A DNA stretch of 64,000 bases. Source: Alphaproteobacteria bacterium. Its GTDB lineage: Bacteria; Pseudomonadota; Alphaproteobacteria; Micavibrionales; Micavibrionaceae. The notes beneath the pieces were generated by a model. The model ran no database searches, was not told the DNA's origin, and worked only from the letters and a program-made list of their open reading frames with translations. Location: positions 806,001 to 870,000 of the forward strand of contig JAHDXS010000001.1 in NCBI GenBank assembly GCA_023384135.1, read 5' to 3'. The position numbers were made by a program, and so were the translations under genes. Shown here piece by piece: positions 44,250-54,276 of the stretch. Within the stretch, counting starts at the first letter, position 1; every line of letters begins with the position of its first letter.

Positions 44250-46187
44250 CTAAACCGCCCAGCGCTTTCGCCAGTCCTGAAACATCAGCACAGTCCATAT
44301 TTTATTGGAATGGTTCCCATGCCCGGCCAGATGATCCACCCAGACCTTGCGTACAACTCCAGGATTCAAATACCCCTGAATCTCCATGGCATGTGGGTCG
44401 AGTAAATCTTCCGCCCAATCGCGCAACGGCCCGCGCAACCATTCGCCGATGGGAATGCCGAACCCCTGCTTGGGCCGGTCAAACAGACGCTCTGGAAGAT
44501 GCTTCTGCAACACGTGCCGCAACAGCCACTTCCCTTGCCCCTGATGCACCTTATAGGCTTCCGGCAAGCTCCACACATACTCGTAAATTCGTTGATCCAA
44601 CAGCGGCGCGCGCACCTCAAGACTCGCCGCCATGCTCGCCCGGTCCACCTTGGTCAGGATACCGCCGGGCAGGTAGGACAGCGCGTCCCAATACATCATC
44701 ATCTCGCCGAAACTCAGGCCTTCGGGCTGCAAGTCGGGATCGGTCAACGGCACTCGTGCCTCCGCCCCACCGACGACAAGATGATCGGGCTTGTCCCAAT
44801 GGCTCATGATCTTCATATAAAAGGCGGTCGGGCTTTCTTCGTCGAGAACACTGCAAACCTTGTGGATATGCGATCCGAATTGCGGGTGGTAACGCGAGAG
44901 TCTGTCCCACGTCTCTACGGAAAATTTTGACAGGCTTGCCGAAAGAGCCTGCCGCGCAAATTTGGGAATTCGCCGCATCCGCCTCCACACCTTAGGCCCG
45001 CGCACATGCCGCGTGTACCCGCCCAGCATCTCGTCGCCCCCATCGCCCGACAGCGCGACCGTAACGCTCTGCCGCGCGAACGCGGAAACCAGATACGTCG
45101 GTATGGCCGAAATATCTGCGAACGGCTCGTCATACATCGCCGAAAGCTTGGGAATGACGTCCAGAGCCTGCCGCCCGTCCACATAATGCTCGTGATGATC
45201 TGTGCCCAGATACGCTGCGACCCGCTTGGCATAGACCGCCTCGTTGTAGCCCTTTTCGTGAAAACCGATGGAATAGGTCTTCACACGATTTTTTGATTCT
45301 TTCTGCATCAACGCGACAGTCAGCGAACTGTCGACGCCGCCTGACAGAAACGCGCCCAGCGGCACGTCGGAGACCATGCGCTCCGCCACGCAATCCTGCA
45401 ACAATTCCTCGAACCGCTCGGGGATATGCAGTTTCTCACCGCACCCCATCGCCCGTGCGGTACGCAGCGCGTCCAGATGGCTCCAGTACGGCGTCATAAA
45501 AGAATTAAGCGGCTCGGCGGAATCCATCGCCCGAACGTCAAGAGTCATACAATGCCCGGCAGGCAGACTCCAAACCTTCTCATAGATGCACAAAGGCGCG
45601 GGAACATGGCCAAACCGCATGTAGGCGGACAGGGCGGCGCGGTCAACGTTGCGCACAAACTCCGGGTGCGCACAAAGCGCCTTCAACTCGGACCCGAAGA
45701 CCAGCGTGGATCCCGCCCAGCCGATATAAAGCGGCTTTTTGCCCATCCGGTCACGTGCGAAATAAAACCGCTTCTGATGACGGTCCCACAAGGCAAACGC
45801 AAACATACCACGAATGGCTTTAAGCGTATACTGAACCCCCCACGCCTCGATCGCGGCCAGAATGACCTCCGTATCGCTGTACCCACGGAAATACGCGCCA
45901 AGACGCTCCAACTCCGAACGAAGCTGCCGGAAATTATAAATCTCCCCGTTGAAGACGATGATATACCGCTCGGAGACGGAGCGCATCGGCTGCCGCCCCG
46001 CACTCGAAAGGTCGATGATCGAAAGCCTCCGGTGCCCCAGCGCGACCGGAATTTCCGGGTCCTGCCACACGTCGCCCTCGTCCGGCCCCCGGTGCGTCAG
46101 AGCGGCGCTCATCGTCGTGATCGCGCGGTGCAGCTGCAAACGGTCGGGCTGCGGGCGGGTGCTGTACAATCCGGCGATGGCGCACAT
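44250..46187 (-). CDS. asnB: asparagine synthase (glutamine-hydrolysing)
   Basis: 645 residues from the ATG at 46185-46187, which places the nucleophile Cys at position 2 (MCAIAG), as needed after Met removal. N-terminal class II glutaminase (GHRRLSIIDLS, FNGEIYNF), then the ATP-pyrophosphatase synthase domain (SGGVDSS; ALSGDGGDE). In a sugar-gene cluster such proteins often act as amidotransferases in surface-polysaccharide assembly rather than making free asparagine. A longer reading above the ATG would bury the Cys. Confidence 0.93.
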   Translation of the reverse strand: MCAIAGLYSTRPQPDRLQLHRAITTMSAALTHRGPDEGDVWQDPEIPVALGHRRLSIIDLSSAGRQPMRSVSERYIIVFNGEIYNFRQLRSELERLGAYFRGYSDTEVILAAIEAWGVQYTLKAIRGMFAFALWDRHQKRFYFARDRMGKKPLYIGWAGSTLVFGSELKALCAHPEFVRNVDRAALSAYMRFGHVPAPLCIYEKVWSLPAGHCMTLDVRAMDSAEPLNSFMTPYWSHLDALRTARAMGCGEKLHIPERFEELLQDCVAERMVSDVPLGAFLSGGVDSSLTVALMQKESKNRVKTYSIGFHEKGYNEAVYAKRVAAYLGTDHHEHYVDGRQALDVIPKLSAMYDEPFADISAIPTYLVSAFARQSVTVALSGDGGDEMLGGYTRHVRGPKVWRRMRRIPKFARQALSASLSKFSVETWDRLSRYHPQFGSHIHKVCSVLDEESPTAFYMKIMSHWDKPDHLVVGGAEARVPLTDPDLQPEGLSFGEMMMYWDALSYLPGGILTKVDRASMAASLEVRAPLLDQRIYEYVWSLPEAYKVHQGQGKWLLRHVLQKHLPERLFDRPKQGFGIPIGEWLRGPLRDWAEDLLDPHAMEIQGYLNPGVVRKVWVDHLAGHGNHSNKIWTVLMFQDWRKRWAV

Positions 46188-46306
46188 GAGTTGAAAACGC
46201 CTTGTGGTGGGCGTCCTTTCCGAAATACACTCTGAACGAGGACAACCCCCTTGGCAATAAGACAAAAAATCCGGCACCGCCCCCCGTCATCCTATGAGCA
46301 CCCCCA

Positions 46307-46535
46307 CCCTCCTTGTCATCCCTGCGTAAGCAGGGACCTGGTAACCATAGTATCGTTGTCATCCCTGCGACGTGTCCGCCGAAGCCTTGGCGCAGGCGGA
46401 AAGCAGGGACCGGGTAAGGTCAAGGACGTCATCCTGAGCGCAGCAAAGGATCTTGTAACTTGGGTCTCGTAACTTTCCACTCTAAAACCGTCAGTGCGAA
46501 CCCGCCGCGGCGGGTGAAGCAATCCAAGCGGCGAT
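46307..46535. repeat. dispersed palindromic repeats, copy C
   Basis: Within the 46188-46724 gap, which has no gene. Two variant R1 units (TCATCCCTGCG/AGCAGGGACC; the second has an extra inner hairpin TCCGCCGAAGCC/GGCGGA inserted in its loop), one R2 (about 46430-46460) and one R3 (CAGTGCGAACCCGC, GCGGGTGAAGCAATCC, about 46490-46527). Confidence 0.8.
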
Positions 46536-46665
46536 CAAGTGCTCGTCGGCCTTTCGGCCTCCTCGCTAGGACAAAACTCATTAACCTCCCCCTCCCTCCT
46601 TAACCTCTGTGGTTTTTAAAAACTCTTGAACGTGCAACTTTATATCTTGCTCCTGCCCTCAGCAT

Positions 46666-46695
46666 TTGACACCGAACCCGCCCGAAATCTAAGAT
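46666..46695 (+). promoter_or_regulatory. sigma70-type promoter
   Basis: Consensus TTGACA, 18 bases, TAAGAT. It lies 29 bases above the ATG at 46725, with a GGGGGAAAG ribosome site between, so this gene has a normal leader. Confidence 0.6.
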
Positions 46696-46724
46696 CACGG
46701 CAGGAAATTGGGGGAAAGCCGCAT

Positions 46725-47003
46725 ATGGACATGGAATTGCGCCTCACGAAGGAAGGCCGGGTGGTTTTCACTTGTAAATCCCGGTTTTCCAAGCGTGTGG
46801 AGGAAATCGTGATGAACCCGGATACCGGAGTGCTGTCGGTGGTTTTCGAGGGGTACAAGGAATCCGCCGAACTCAACTGTCCCGTGGATTTGGAGACCGT
46901 TGAGAAAATAAAAAATGAAATTTTCTGCGCTTTGGGCTATATTGAGGGTGGACAGTTAAAAACGGCGGAATATGTACGCTTTCGGGCGGGAGTCGTTTAT
47001 TAA
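46725..47003 (+). CDS. small protein, paralogue of the gene at 47729
   Basis: 92 residues from the ATG at 46725 behind GGGGGAAAG. It is beta-rich: MELRLTKEGRVVF, VEEIVMNPDTGVLSVVF, ELNCPVDLETVEKI. The whole protein aligns without large gaps to the first 90 residues of the protein at 47729 (for example NPDTGVLSVVFEGY against DHDTGRLTIEYTDM). No named family. With the gene between them it forms a three-gene cluster of unknown purpose. Confidence 0.6.
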   Translation: MDMELRLTKEGRVVFTCKSRFSKRVEEIVMNPDTGVLSVVFEGYKESAELNCPVDLETVEKIKNEIFCALGYIEGGQLKTAEYVRFRAGVVY

Positions 47004-47058
47004 CCACTAAATGCGGCTAAACGCATGAAATAGATAGAAAAATCAAGGGTGAATTGAT

Positions 47059-47601
47059 ATGAGTGCTGCAACATTTCCGAGCGATCCTGGCGAACTCGTG
47101 ACCCGCGCGGTGACGGAAGGTCAGCTCATTCAAACCGTCAACACCTCAGAGGTGGAAATTGCGGGCGTCATGGGCCTTGTGGGCCGTTTTATAGACCTTG
47201 AACAAAACGCGGCGCTGGAAACCGGCGACGCCTTCGCGCAGCAGGTCCGCTCCGAACAACAGGCCGTCACCCATAGCGTCACGGCTGAAAACGCCGGAGA
47301 CATGAATGTTTTCGTGGCCAACGCCTCCGCAGCGACCAGCCGCACGAACGAAGCGATACAGCACAGCGTGACCGGCACCGTGGCCGCCTCCGTAGCCAGC
47401 GAAGCAGGCGCAAAAGCCGCCGCCCTCGAACAGGTTTCCAACGTCACGCTGGCGCAGATCGAGCGCGAAATGAAGCTCCACAGCGTTCTGGAAGAAGAAC
47501 AGGTGCGCAGCATCGCCTCCGCCGAACTCGATCTGGAAGCGCAGGCCGCGAAAGCCTCCGTGGACAAGGACGCGACCGTCAGCCCGTTCAAACCGGCCTG
47601 A
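47059..47601 (+). CDS. Ala-rich helical protein, unknown
   Basis: 180 residues. Low in aromatics, rich in A, E, T, S and V, with heptad-like stretches (TNEAIQHSVTGTVAASVASEAGAKAAALEQVSN). Probably a coiled coil or fibre-like subunit. No signal peptide or membrane segment. It sits between the two paralogues and 55 bp after the first, so all three are likely co-transcribed. Confidence 0.5.
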   Translation: MSAATFPSDPGELVTRAVTEGQLIQTVNTSEVEIAGVMGLVGRFIDLEQNAALETGDAFAQQVRSEQQAVTHSVTAENAGDMNVFVANASAATSRTNEAIQHSVTGTVAASVASEAGAKAAALEQVSNVTLAQIEREMKLHSVLEEEQVRSIASAELDLEAQAAKASVDKDATVSPFKPA

Positions 47602-47728
47602 TAACGCTCTGGCCCTCACACGGTGCGCGTTAAATGAATTCGTCCGGGCTCTTCCGCCCCGGCAGGGCGCAGGGCGGCCAACCGCCCGGCCCATCTCAGA
47701 CGGAAGAGTCTTGTGCGCGGAGCAGTCG

Positions 47729-48373
47729 GTGAATATTGATTTTCTTCTGACCGAAAACGGCGAAGTCGGCCTCCTGAGCAGCGAAAATTTCTTCAAGAAA
47801 GTCGCCGGAATTCTGTTCGACCACGATACCGGCCGCCTAACCATCGAATACACGGATATGGATTACCTCGACCTCAACATCCCGGTCGAGTCGGAGTTTT
47901 TCAACGTGCTGGATATGAGCCTGCTCATCCATATCGGCGCGGTCAAGAACGCGAATATCGCGCAAGCCTATCAGGTGCCGCTGATGTTCCTGAACGACCC
48001 CTATCGCGTAGAAATTTTCAAGCACGTCCGCCCGCCGCCCAAACCGCTGGAATCGTTCTTTTATTTCATATCGTCCTGCGTGCTGGGCCAACCCGTCCAC
48101 AGGAAAGACGCAGGCGACGAGGACACGCTGGGCTGCATCCTGGGCGACACGCTGCCCTCCATGCTGAAATTCGCCCCGCATCTGGAGCGCCGCAAGGCCA
48201 TCGAATCCCGCCCCGAATTCGCCTACACGCCGCAAGCGCCGGGCCTCGGCCTCGGCGGCAATACCAGCGCCTCGATCATCCACCCCGCCGAACGCGCCAA
48301 AATCGCGAAAGGCAAACGCCCCCCGCGCGGCGAAACCGCGAACGACACGGGCGAGGACAACCCGCCGGATTGA
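47729..48373 (+). CDS. paralogue of the gene at 46725 with extra C-terminal domain
   Basis: 214 residues from a GTG at 47729 with GGAG six bases upstream; this start aligns with the shorter paralogue, while a TTG at 47711 would add six residues. Residues 1-90 match the 92-residue protein. The extra part has FFYFISSCVLGQPVHRK, EDTLGCILGDTLPSMLKFAP and a basic, disordered tail. No family known. Confidence 0.55.
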   Translation: MNIDFLLTENGEVGLLSSENFFKKVAGILFDHDTGRLTIEYTDMDYLDLNIPVESEFFNVLDMSLLIHIGAVKNANIAQAYQVPLMFLNDPYRVEIFKHVRPPPKPLESFFYFISSCVLGQPVHRKDAGDEDTLGCILGDTLPSMLKFAPHLERRKAIESRPEFAYTPQAPGLGLGGNTSASIIHPAERAKIAKGKRPPRGETANDTGEDNPPD

Positions 48374-48387
48374 ACGGCGCCTGACCC

Positions 48388-48505
48388 GGTGGACTAAGTC
48401 CACCTCTCGCACTCTGCCCACAGACGCCCCCGCGAAAAAACCCGACTGGACTAAGCCCAGTGCAAACCCGCGCCGGATAAGGCTTTGAAGTGGGCTTAGT
48501 CCACT
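48388..48505. repeat. three spaced palindromes with GGACTAAGTCC core
   Basis: Three 17-base palindromes: 48388-48404 (perfect, GGTGGACTAAGTCCACC), 48445-48461 (ACTGGACTAAGCCCAGT) and 48489-48505 (AGTGGGCTTAGTCCACT), with centres 57 and 44 bases apart. They lie between two convergent genes, and the last touches the Phd-like stop codon. They could be terminators or binding sites. Confidence 0.7.
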
Positions 48506-48735
48506 CATGTTTGAACTTCGGAAGGCGTCCCCGCGCCCTCCCTCCGGGCCTTCTCCTGCCCCTCGATCACCTGCGCCATCCGCTTTTTGTAAGGCATGAC
48601 GAACGCCACAATCTCGCGCCCCCGCTTGACGAAAACGGCGTCGTACCGCCCCTCCTCCATCCAGCGGATATACTTGGAAAAATTGGTCTTAAAATCGTGG
48701 GTGGTGGTATAAAAATACGTCTTGTCTTGGCTCAT
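48505..48735 (-). CDS. Phd/YefM-like antitoxin-type protein, no toxin beside it
   Basis: 76 residues. TTTHDFKTNFSKYIRWMEEGRYDAVFVKRGREIVAFVMP fits the Phd/YefM fold: the strand-helix-helix plus RGREIVAxVMP. Such proteins bind DNA and usually neutralise a toxin encoded directly downstream. Here downstream is only the palindrome set, so it is an orphan or acts as a regulator of those palindromes. Confidence 0.6.
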   Translation of the reverse strand: MSQDKTYFYTTTHDFKTNFSKYIRWMEEGRYDAVFVKRGREIVAFVMPYKKRMAQVIEGQEKARREGAGTPSEVQT

Positions 48736-48777
48736 AGGCCGATTATAGGAATATATTCATGAAAAATCAAGTTAGAA

Positions 48778-49011
48778 TCAAGTTTTCTTAGTTTTTGCGG
48801 CCTTTTTCTTAAGCCGCGCCCGCATCTGCTTGGGCGTCAGCTCCTCAATCTTGCCGTTGGTCTTGACAGCCAGCTTTGTGCCGTGGATTTCCGCATCGCG
48901 GATGGCGATTTCGATGGCACCCGCCAGTATATCTTTAGGCGCAGGCCGCTTTCTGATTTTGGCATTTACAAAACTATCGGCGCTCACCCTTCGCTCCTTC
49001 TTACGCGTCAT
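48778..49011 (-). CDS. small basic protein, unknown
   Basis: 77 residues from the ATG at 49009-49011, which shares a base with the stop of the YCII-like gene (TGATG). Lys- and Arg-rich with KIEELTPKQMRARLKKKAAKTKKT at the end. Maybe nucleic-acid binding. Coupled in translation with the YCII-like gene. Confidence 0.45.
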   Translation of the reverse strand: MTRKKERRVSADSFVNAKIRKRPAPKDILAGAIEIAIRDAEIHGTKLAVKTNGKIEELTPKQMRARLKKKAAKTKKT

Positions 49012-49379
49012 CACGGCCAGTCGTCCTGATCATAAAACGGCCGGATCTCGATCACGCTCGGCCCCGGCATGGGGTTGGGGCAGCGTTTCACCCACGCGAC
49101 CGCCTCGTCCATATCCGCGACCTCCCAGATCCAGAATCCAGCGACCAGCTCGGAGGCCGGAGCAAAAGGCCCACCCGTCACCGTGCGCCCCGCGCCGTCG
49201 AACGCGACGCGCTTGCCCGCCGAGGAGGGTTTGAGGCCTTCGGCGCTGACCAGAATCCCGGCCTGTCTGAGTTCGTCGTTATACCGGCCCATCGCCGCCA
49301 TCATCTCCATCGCCTCCGGCGTGGGCGAAAAGCCCTTTTCGCTATCCTCGGTCGCCTTGACCAACACCATCACGCGCAT
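49011..49379 (-). CDS. YCII/DGPF-type protein
   Basis: 122 residues. Dimeric ferredoxin-like fold of the YCII-related group: MRVMVLVKATEDSEKG, MGRYNDELRQAGILVSAEGLKPS, VTGGPFAPASELVAGFWIWEVADMDEAVAWVKRCP. In other genomes members are encoded beside sigma factors or act as small enzymes of unclear substrate. No sigma factor is adjacent here. Confidence 0.85.
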   Translation of the reverse strand: MRVMVLVKATEDSEKGFSPTPEAMEMMAAMGRYNDELRQAGILVSAEGLKPSSAGKRVAFDGAGRTVTGGPFAPASELVAGFWIWEVADMDEAVAWVKRCPNPMPGPSVIEIRPFYDQDDWP

Positions 49380-49522
49380 CGCCTGCCTCCTTGTTCTTGA
49401 ACGATCCGCCCCAGCGTATCACAACTCCATCACCCGGACGAAAAAAGGCGACCCAAACGTCTTGAAAAATTCCCGGTAATCAGACACGCTTAAAAGCGAC
49501 TATAAATTGCAGGGGTCGCCTC

Positions 49523-50092
49523 ATGGAAAAACTCAAAAAGCCGCTCGGCGCGCTTTATAAAACCGTAAACGTGGTGTTCTGGCTGCTCGGCGGCATCACC
49601 GCCTGCGTCAGCTTCGCCGGATATTTCTACCCGGAAAAGGGCATCAACGCACTCGAACAAGTCATCACTGTTCTGCAGCATCGCCTACCGCCAACACGCG
49701 AGCCCGCAGCGGATTTTCTCGAATTCTGGCAATCCTATGAAGAAGGCGGCGCAATACAGAACACCATGCTGCGCTATCATAACCCCTCACCGTCTGGGGC
49801 GTTAGAGAACGCAAAAGTCGCCGTTTATCACAAATCGGACGCAGGCACATATGAAGTGCTGTTCGAGGAAGCGCAGCCCTTTCTCGCCGCAGAATCCTCG
49901 CGCGATATTTATGACATAAAAACCACCGTAAAAATCGGAAACGATGCCGCCTTGTGCGTGGAATACGCGAACGGCACAACTGCGCTTACCCCCCTCGCCC
50001 CGGAAAAGGCCGACGAAATGGTCGTCTACCGCGCCTCCGGCCCCGCCAAAAACGTCACCGACGGCGGATGCGCGAAGGCCCTGCCCCCCTGA
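49523..50092 (+). CDS. single-pass membrane protein, unknown
   Basis: 189 residues, ATG behind AGGGG. One membrane segment (about 16-34, VVFWLLGGITACVSFAGYF), then a soluble beta-rich part with alternating strands (ENAKVAVYHKSDAGTYEVLFEEA; KTTVKIGNDAALCVEYANGT). The C-terminal domain is probably periplasmic. No family. Confidence 0.55.
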   Translation: MEKLKKPLGALYKTVNVVFWLLGGITACVSFAGYFYPEKGINALEQVITVLQHRLPPTREPAADFLEFWQSYEEGGAIQNTMLRYHNPSPSGALENAKVAVYHKSDAGTYEVLFEEAQPFLAAESSRDIYDIKTTVKIGNDAALCVEYANGTTALTPLAPEKADEMVVYRASGPAKNVTDGGCAKALPP

Positions 50093-50101
50093 GCACAGGG
50101 A

Positions 50102-50845
50102 TCACGGCGCGGCGGGAGCCTCCGCCCCCGGCGCATCCTGCACTTCGAGCTTGCGGATCTCCTCCTCGATCGACGGAGAGGCGGGATCTACGTCCGCGCT
50201 ACTTTCGGTCAGTGTAGGGGAGGAGATCGGCAAAGGCTCAACGAACCAGGAGATCGGGTTGTAATACATCGCCGCGACAAACGCCGCCAGCGTGGCATAT
50301 TTGATCGTCTTGTTCCGCTGCCCCACACCCCACATAAATGCGCCGAACATCGCGCCCGCGACAAGGAATATCCACGCGTCGGACTGGAGGAACGCCAGCC
50401 TCGGCGCGAGCCCCGCCACCTCGTGCGGCGCATCGTAAAACGGAAAGCCTTGCGAATAATCAAAAAACGTATAGGGCAGGAAGCCGAAGGCCAAGGCGAG
50501 GAACAACCCAAACCCAAGCATCCCGGTCAGCAGGACACCAAGCGCCAGCGCCTGAAAACTCGCGGGCGAAAGCGGCGCGTCGTAGACAGCGTTGATGACC
50601 GCCGCGTTCGCCTTCATCCGCTTGCGCAGAAAAAAAGACCCCGCCAAGGCGCCCAGAATAAGCACAAGACAATCGGCGTACGCCCCGGCCATCTCGCCCG
50701 TCGGACTTTCCCCCGTCAGCGGCGCGAGCAAGGGCCGCAAGTCGATCCCCGCGCCATAAAGCCCCCACGCCAGAGCGAACGGCACGATCATGATCGCATA
50801 AAAATACACCAGACCCTTCAGGTGCGCTTTGGTAAGGGTGTTCAT
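50102..50845 (-). CDS. multi-pass membrane protein, unknown
   Basis: 247 residues with about six hydrophobic helices (10-30, 55-75, 100-125, 140-160, 165-185 and 195-215) and an acidic C-terminal tail. ATG preceded by AGGAG at 6-base spacing. Overall GC like the core. No named family. Confidence 0.55.
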   Translation of the reverse strand: MNTLTKAHLKGLVYFYAIMIVPFALAWGLYGAGIDLRPLLAPLTGESPTGEMAGAYADCLVLILGALAGSFFLRKRMKANAAVINAVYDAPLSPASFQALALGVLLTGMLGFGLFLALAFGFLPYTFFDYSQGFPFYDAPHEVAGLAPRLAFLQSDAWIFLVAGAMFGAFMWGVGQRNKTIKYATLAAFVAAMYYNPISWFVEPLPISSPTLTESSADVDPASPSIEEEIRKLEVQDAPGAEAPAAP

Positions 50846-50898
50846 GACGTAACTCCTTTTTCAGTTTCGATTAAATAAAATTTCAGCAAGCGCTTTAA

Positions 50899-52164
50899 TT
50901 AGAAACTTGCAAAACTAAAATGACGCTTTCTAGATCGCCTTCTATAAGAGGTACGCCTGTACTGCAAAGGAACAGAAAGACGTTTGATAAAACCCATTAA
51001 ATGATTAATATTATCCAATAAATCACCTGTAGGCCCGCTATAATCAGACTTCAAAACAGAATTAATCCAGTCATTCATAGTTTCAAGAGAATAGCATGTG
51101 ATGCCTGATTGCTTTGCATAAACGGCAGCATTATCTGATAGCCCGGGAGAGCAGAACAGCAAGCCTTTAGTAGCGCCAGAAAAACGCATTTTTGAATATA
51201 GCGTTTTTACATAGTTAATATTTGTAGCCTGACCTGTGCGATGCCTGTAACGAACAAATAGTTTTTCTTCACCATCAGAAAAAATAAGTGTGCGATCTTC
51301 TTGAAAATAGTATGAAGGCTTATACCCCATAAGGAAAAGTGTAGCAGTAATCCTTCTCGCAACTTGCTCCTCGCTGTCATCAAAGCCAGAAGAACGCATT
51401 AGAAGCTCAGAAACTAAAGCCAAGGATTGCCAATTACTATCAAGGCTATTAATCTCACTGTCACAGCTTACTTTTGCAAATTCATACGCATACGCATCGA
51501 TTTTTTGGTAAACCCTGATATCAAAAATTGAAAAGCGCTTAGCTTGAATTTTTATGCCACCCAAACCTGCTAACAAAAGGAGGAAAAAAAATCCCGAAAA
51601 TAAAAAAAGTAATGGCAGGGATAGGGCATGAGCTGCCGCGCTTATAATAACCATACATAAAAAATAATTCTGAAGACGTGCTTTTCCAGAACTAAAAAGG
51701 TCGTTAAAATCCTGTTTTTTTGAAATGGCTCTATTATTTAATTCTTGCCTTATTTGATTTTTTTGAAGCTCAATTTCGTTATACAAACGCTCTTTTAAGC
51801 CACTTAAAGGCTCATAATTTTTATCTTCGCTAAATTTTTGCTTTTGACCTTCCCTTACGCTTTCACGACTAGAATAGCTTTGAGATTTTTGCTTATTTGT
51901 TTGAGATTTAGAATGTGAAAACTCTGTCTTTTTATAGTATCCCGCCTTGCTTTTCCAATAAACATCATGAGCATAACGAGCGATGGGATCTTTAAGAATA
52001 TCATACGCTACATTTACTGTTTTTTGTGCCGCATCTGAACCGCCTCTATCAGGATGAGCCTTCATGCTAGCCCTCTTCCATCCTGCTTTAATTTCTTGCA
52101 AGCTAGAACCGAAAGGAACTCCTAATACTTCATAGCAGTTGAACTCGTATCTATGGCTATTCAC
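50899..52164 (-). CDS. J-domain protein with membrane segment and Mrr-like C-terminus
   Basis: 421 residues from a GTG whose first bases overlap the uvrB stop (GTGA). J domain at 8-68 with HPD at 37-39; Ser/Lys-rich linker (70-110); coiled region to 160; two membrane helices (165-203); then residues 265-370 follow the pattern of Mrr-like restriction-endonuclease domains (a [23 protein letters not shown], [37 protein letters not shown]). The usual QxK is replaced by RYR, so it is probably not a nuclease. The gene is strikingly AT-rich compared with uvrB, implying transfer. Unknown role. Confidence 0.6.
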   Translation of the reverse strand: MNSHRYEFNCYEVLGVPFGSSLQEIKAGWKRASMKAHPDRGGSDAAQKTVNVAYDILKDPIARYAHDVYWKSKAGYYKKTEFSHSKSQTNKQKSQSYSSRESVREGQKQKFSEDKNYEPLSGLKERLYNEIELQKNQIRQELNNRAISKKQDFNDLFSSGKARLQNYFLCMVIISAAAHALSLPLLFLFSGFFFLLLLAGLGGIKIQAKRFSIFDIRVYQKIDAYAYEFAKVSCDSEINSLDSNWQSLALVSELLMRSSGFDDSEEQVARRITATLFLMGYKPSYYFQEDRTLIFSDGEEKLFVRYRHRTGQATNINYVKTLYSKMRFSGATKGLLFCSPGLSDNAAVYAKQSGITCYSLETMNDWINSVLKSDYSGPTGDLLDNINHLMGFIKRLSVPLQYRRTSYRRRSRKRHFSFASF

Positions 52165-54227
52165 AAAACCCCCATCTCGATCTCTTCAAGCTTCTTGACC
52201 TCATCGCGCAGCTTCGCGGCCTGCTCGAATTCAAGGTCCGCGGCAAACGCCAGCATCTTTTTCTTGAGGCTCCCGATATGCTTGCGCAGCTTCGCAGGCT
52301 CGTGGAACCACTCCTCCCGCTCCGCCTCATGCAGCCCGCGCGAGACATTCACCCGGTCCGCCTGTTCATAGACGGAATCCAAAATGCTGCCGATAGTTTT
52401 GCGAATACTTTCGGGGGTAATGCCGTTCGCCGTGTTGTAAACCGTTTGCCGTTCGCGCCGCCGATTGGTTTCGTCGATCGCATATTTCATGGAGTCCGTA
52501 ATGCGGTCGGCGTACAAAATCGCCTTGCCCTCAATGTGCCGCGCCGCCCGCCCGATCGTCTGGATCAGCGAGGTCTTGGAGCGCAGGTACCCCTCCTTGT
52601 CGGCGTCCAGGATCATCACGCGCATGCACTCGGGAATATCCAGCCCCTCCCGCAACAGATTGATCCCGACCAGAAGATCGAACTCCCCGCGCCGCAAGCC
52701 CTGAATGATCTCGATCCGCTCCAGAGTCTCGATGTCGGAATGCATGTAGCGCACCTTCAGACCGTTCTCGGCGAGATACTCGGTCAGATCCTCCGCCATC
52801 TTCTTGGTGAGAACCGTGACCAGCAGCCGCCCGCCCTTGGCCACGATCTCCCGCGCCTCGTGCATGAGGTCGTCCACCTGCGTCGCCGTGGGCCGGACCT
52901 CCACCTCCGGGTCGATCAGCCCGGTGGGCCGCACGACCTGCTCCGCCGTGATGCCCCCGGCCTGCGCAATCTCCCACTCGCCCGGCGTAGCGGACACATA
53001 GATCGTCTGGGGCCTGAAACGGTTCCACTCCTCGAATTGCAGCGGGCGGTTATCCAGCGCGACGGGCAACCGGAATCCGTATTCCACCAGCGTGCTTTTC
53101 CGCGCCCGGTCGCCGTTATACATCGCACGCAACTGCGGGATCATCGCGTGGCTCTCGTCCAGAAAGATCAGCGCGTCCTCCGGCAGATATTCGATCAGCG
53201 TCGGCGGCGGCTCCCCCTCTTTGCGCCCGGTCATGTAACGGGAATAATTCTCGATCCCCTTGCACACACCCGTCGCGGCCAGCATCTCGATATCGAAATT
53301 CGTGCGCTGCTCCAGCCGCTGCGCCTCCAGCAATTTTCCTTCCGCGTAAAATTGCGCGAGCCGGACCTTGAGGTCCGTTTTGATCTGCGCAATCGCCTGC
53401 TGCATCGTCGGCCCCGGCGTAATGTGGTGCGAGTTCGCGAAAATCCGCACCCCCTCAAGATCTTCGTATTTCTGGCCCGTCAGAGGGTCGAACTCCGTCA
53501 CGCTCTCCAGCTCGTCCCCGAACAGGGAAAACCGCCACGCCCGGTCCTCAAAGTGCGCCGGGAAAATCTCCACCGTATCCCCGCGCACGCGGAAAGCCCC
53601 GCGCTCGAACGCAATGTCGTTGCGCGTATATTGCAGCTCGATCAGGCGGCGGATCAGCTCCTGCCGGTCGATGCGGTCGCCGACCGAAAGACCGAACGCC
53701 ATCGCCATGTAATCCTCTTTCGACCCGATGCCGTAGATGCACGAGACGGACGCAACGATGATGCAGTCCCGCCGCTCGAACAGCGCACGCGTCGCCGCAT
53801 GGCGCATCCGGTCGATCTGCTCGTTGATCGCGGAGTCTTTCTCGATATAGGTATCCGTGCGCGGCACGTACGCCTCCGGCTGGTAATAATCGTAATAAGA
53901 CACGAAATATTCCACCGCATTGTCGGGAAAGAACGACTTGAACTCGCCGTAAAGCTGCGCGGCCAGGGTCTTATTCGGCGCGAGGATCAGCGCGGGCCGC
54001 CCAAGCTTCTGAATGACGTGCGCCATGGTGAACGTCTTGCCCGACCCCGTAACGCCGAGCAGAGTAATGTCCGACAACCCGCTCTCCACCGCCTCCACGA
54101 GCTTACGGATGGCCTCGGGCTGGTCGCCCGCCGGCTCGAACGGCGAGTCGATGCGGTACGGCACCGATAGATCGAACTCCGCCGGGCCGAGCAACGGCCG
54201 CTCATTATTGGGGATCATGGCTTTCAT
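52161..54227 (-). CDS. uvrB: UvrB, excision-repair helicase
   Basis: 688 residues from the ATG at 54225-54227 ([11 protein letters not shown]), a longer reading upstream being unlikely. Walker [10 protein letters not shown], the beta-hairpin region [25 protein letters not shown] box (LIFLDESH), helicase motif VI (QTIGRAARH) and a C-terminal UVR motif ([18 protein letters not shown]). Damage-loading subunit of UvrABC. Overlaps the J-domain gene by 4 bp. Confidence 0.97.
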   Translation of the reverse strand: MKAMIPNNERPLLGPAEFDLSVPYRIDSPFEPAGDQPEAIRKLVEAVESGLSDITLLGVTGSGKTFTMAHVIQKLGRPALILAPNKTLAAQLYGEFKSFFPDNAVEYFVSYYDYYQPEAYVPRTDTYIEKDSAINEQIDRMRHAATRALFERRDCIIVASVSCIYGIGSKEDYMAMAFGLSVGDRIDRQELIRRLIELQYTRNDIAFERGAFRVRGDTVEIFPAHFEDRAWRFSLFGDELESVTEFDPLTGQKYEDLEGVRIFANSHHITPGPTMQQAIAQIKTDLKVRLAQFYAEGKLLEAQRLEQRTNFDIEMLAATGVCKGIENYSRYMTGRKEGEPPPTLIEYLPEDALIFLDESHAMIPQLRAMYNGDRARKSTLVEYGFRLPVALDNRPLQFEEWNRFRPQTIYVSATPGEWEIAQAGGITAEQVVRPTGLIDPEVEVRPTATQVDDLMHEAREIVAKGGRLLVTVLTKKMAEDLTEYLAENGLKVRYMHSDIETLERIEIIQGLRRGEFDLLVGINLLREGLDIPECMRVMILDADKEGYLRSKTSLIQTIGRAARHIEGKAILYADRITDSMKYAIDETNRRRERQTVYNTANGITPESIRKTIGSILDSVYEQADRVNVSRGLHEAEREEWFHEPAKLRKHIGSLKKKMLAFAADLEFEQAAKLRDEVKKLEEIEMGVL

Positions 54228-54276
54228 AGAGCCAAAGATAGCGCACAAAGCAAGCAAAAACAAATAGATGTATCGA

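Noticed and set aside
52278..54170. A 630-codon plus-strand reading frame opposite uvrB
   Set aside because: It is the complement of a certain gene; its composition is R-, L- and H-rich with no domain pattern. A high-GC shadow.
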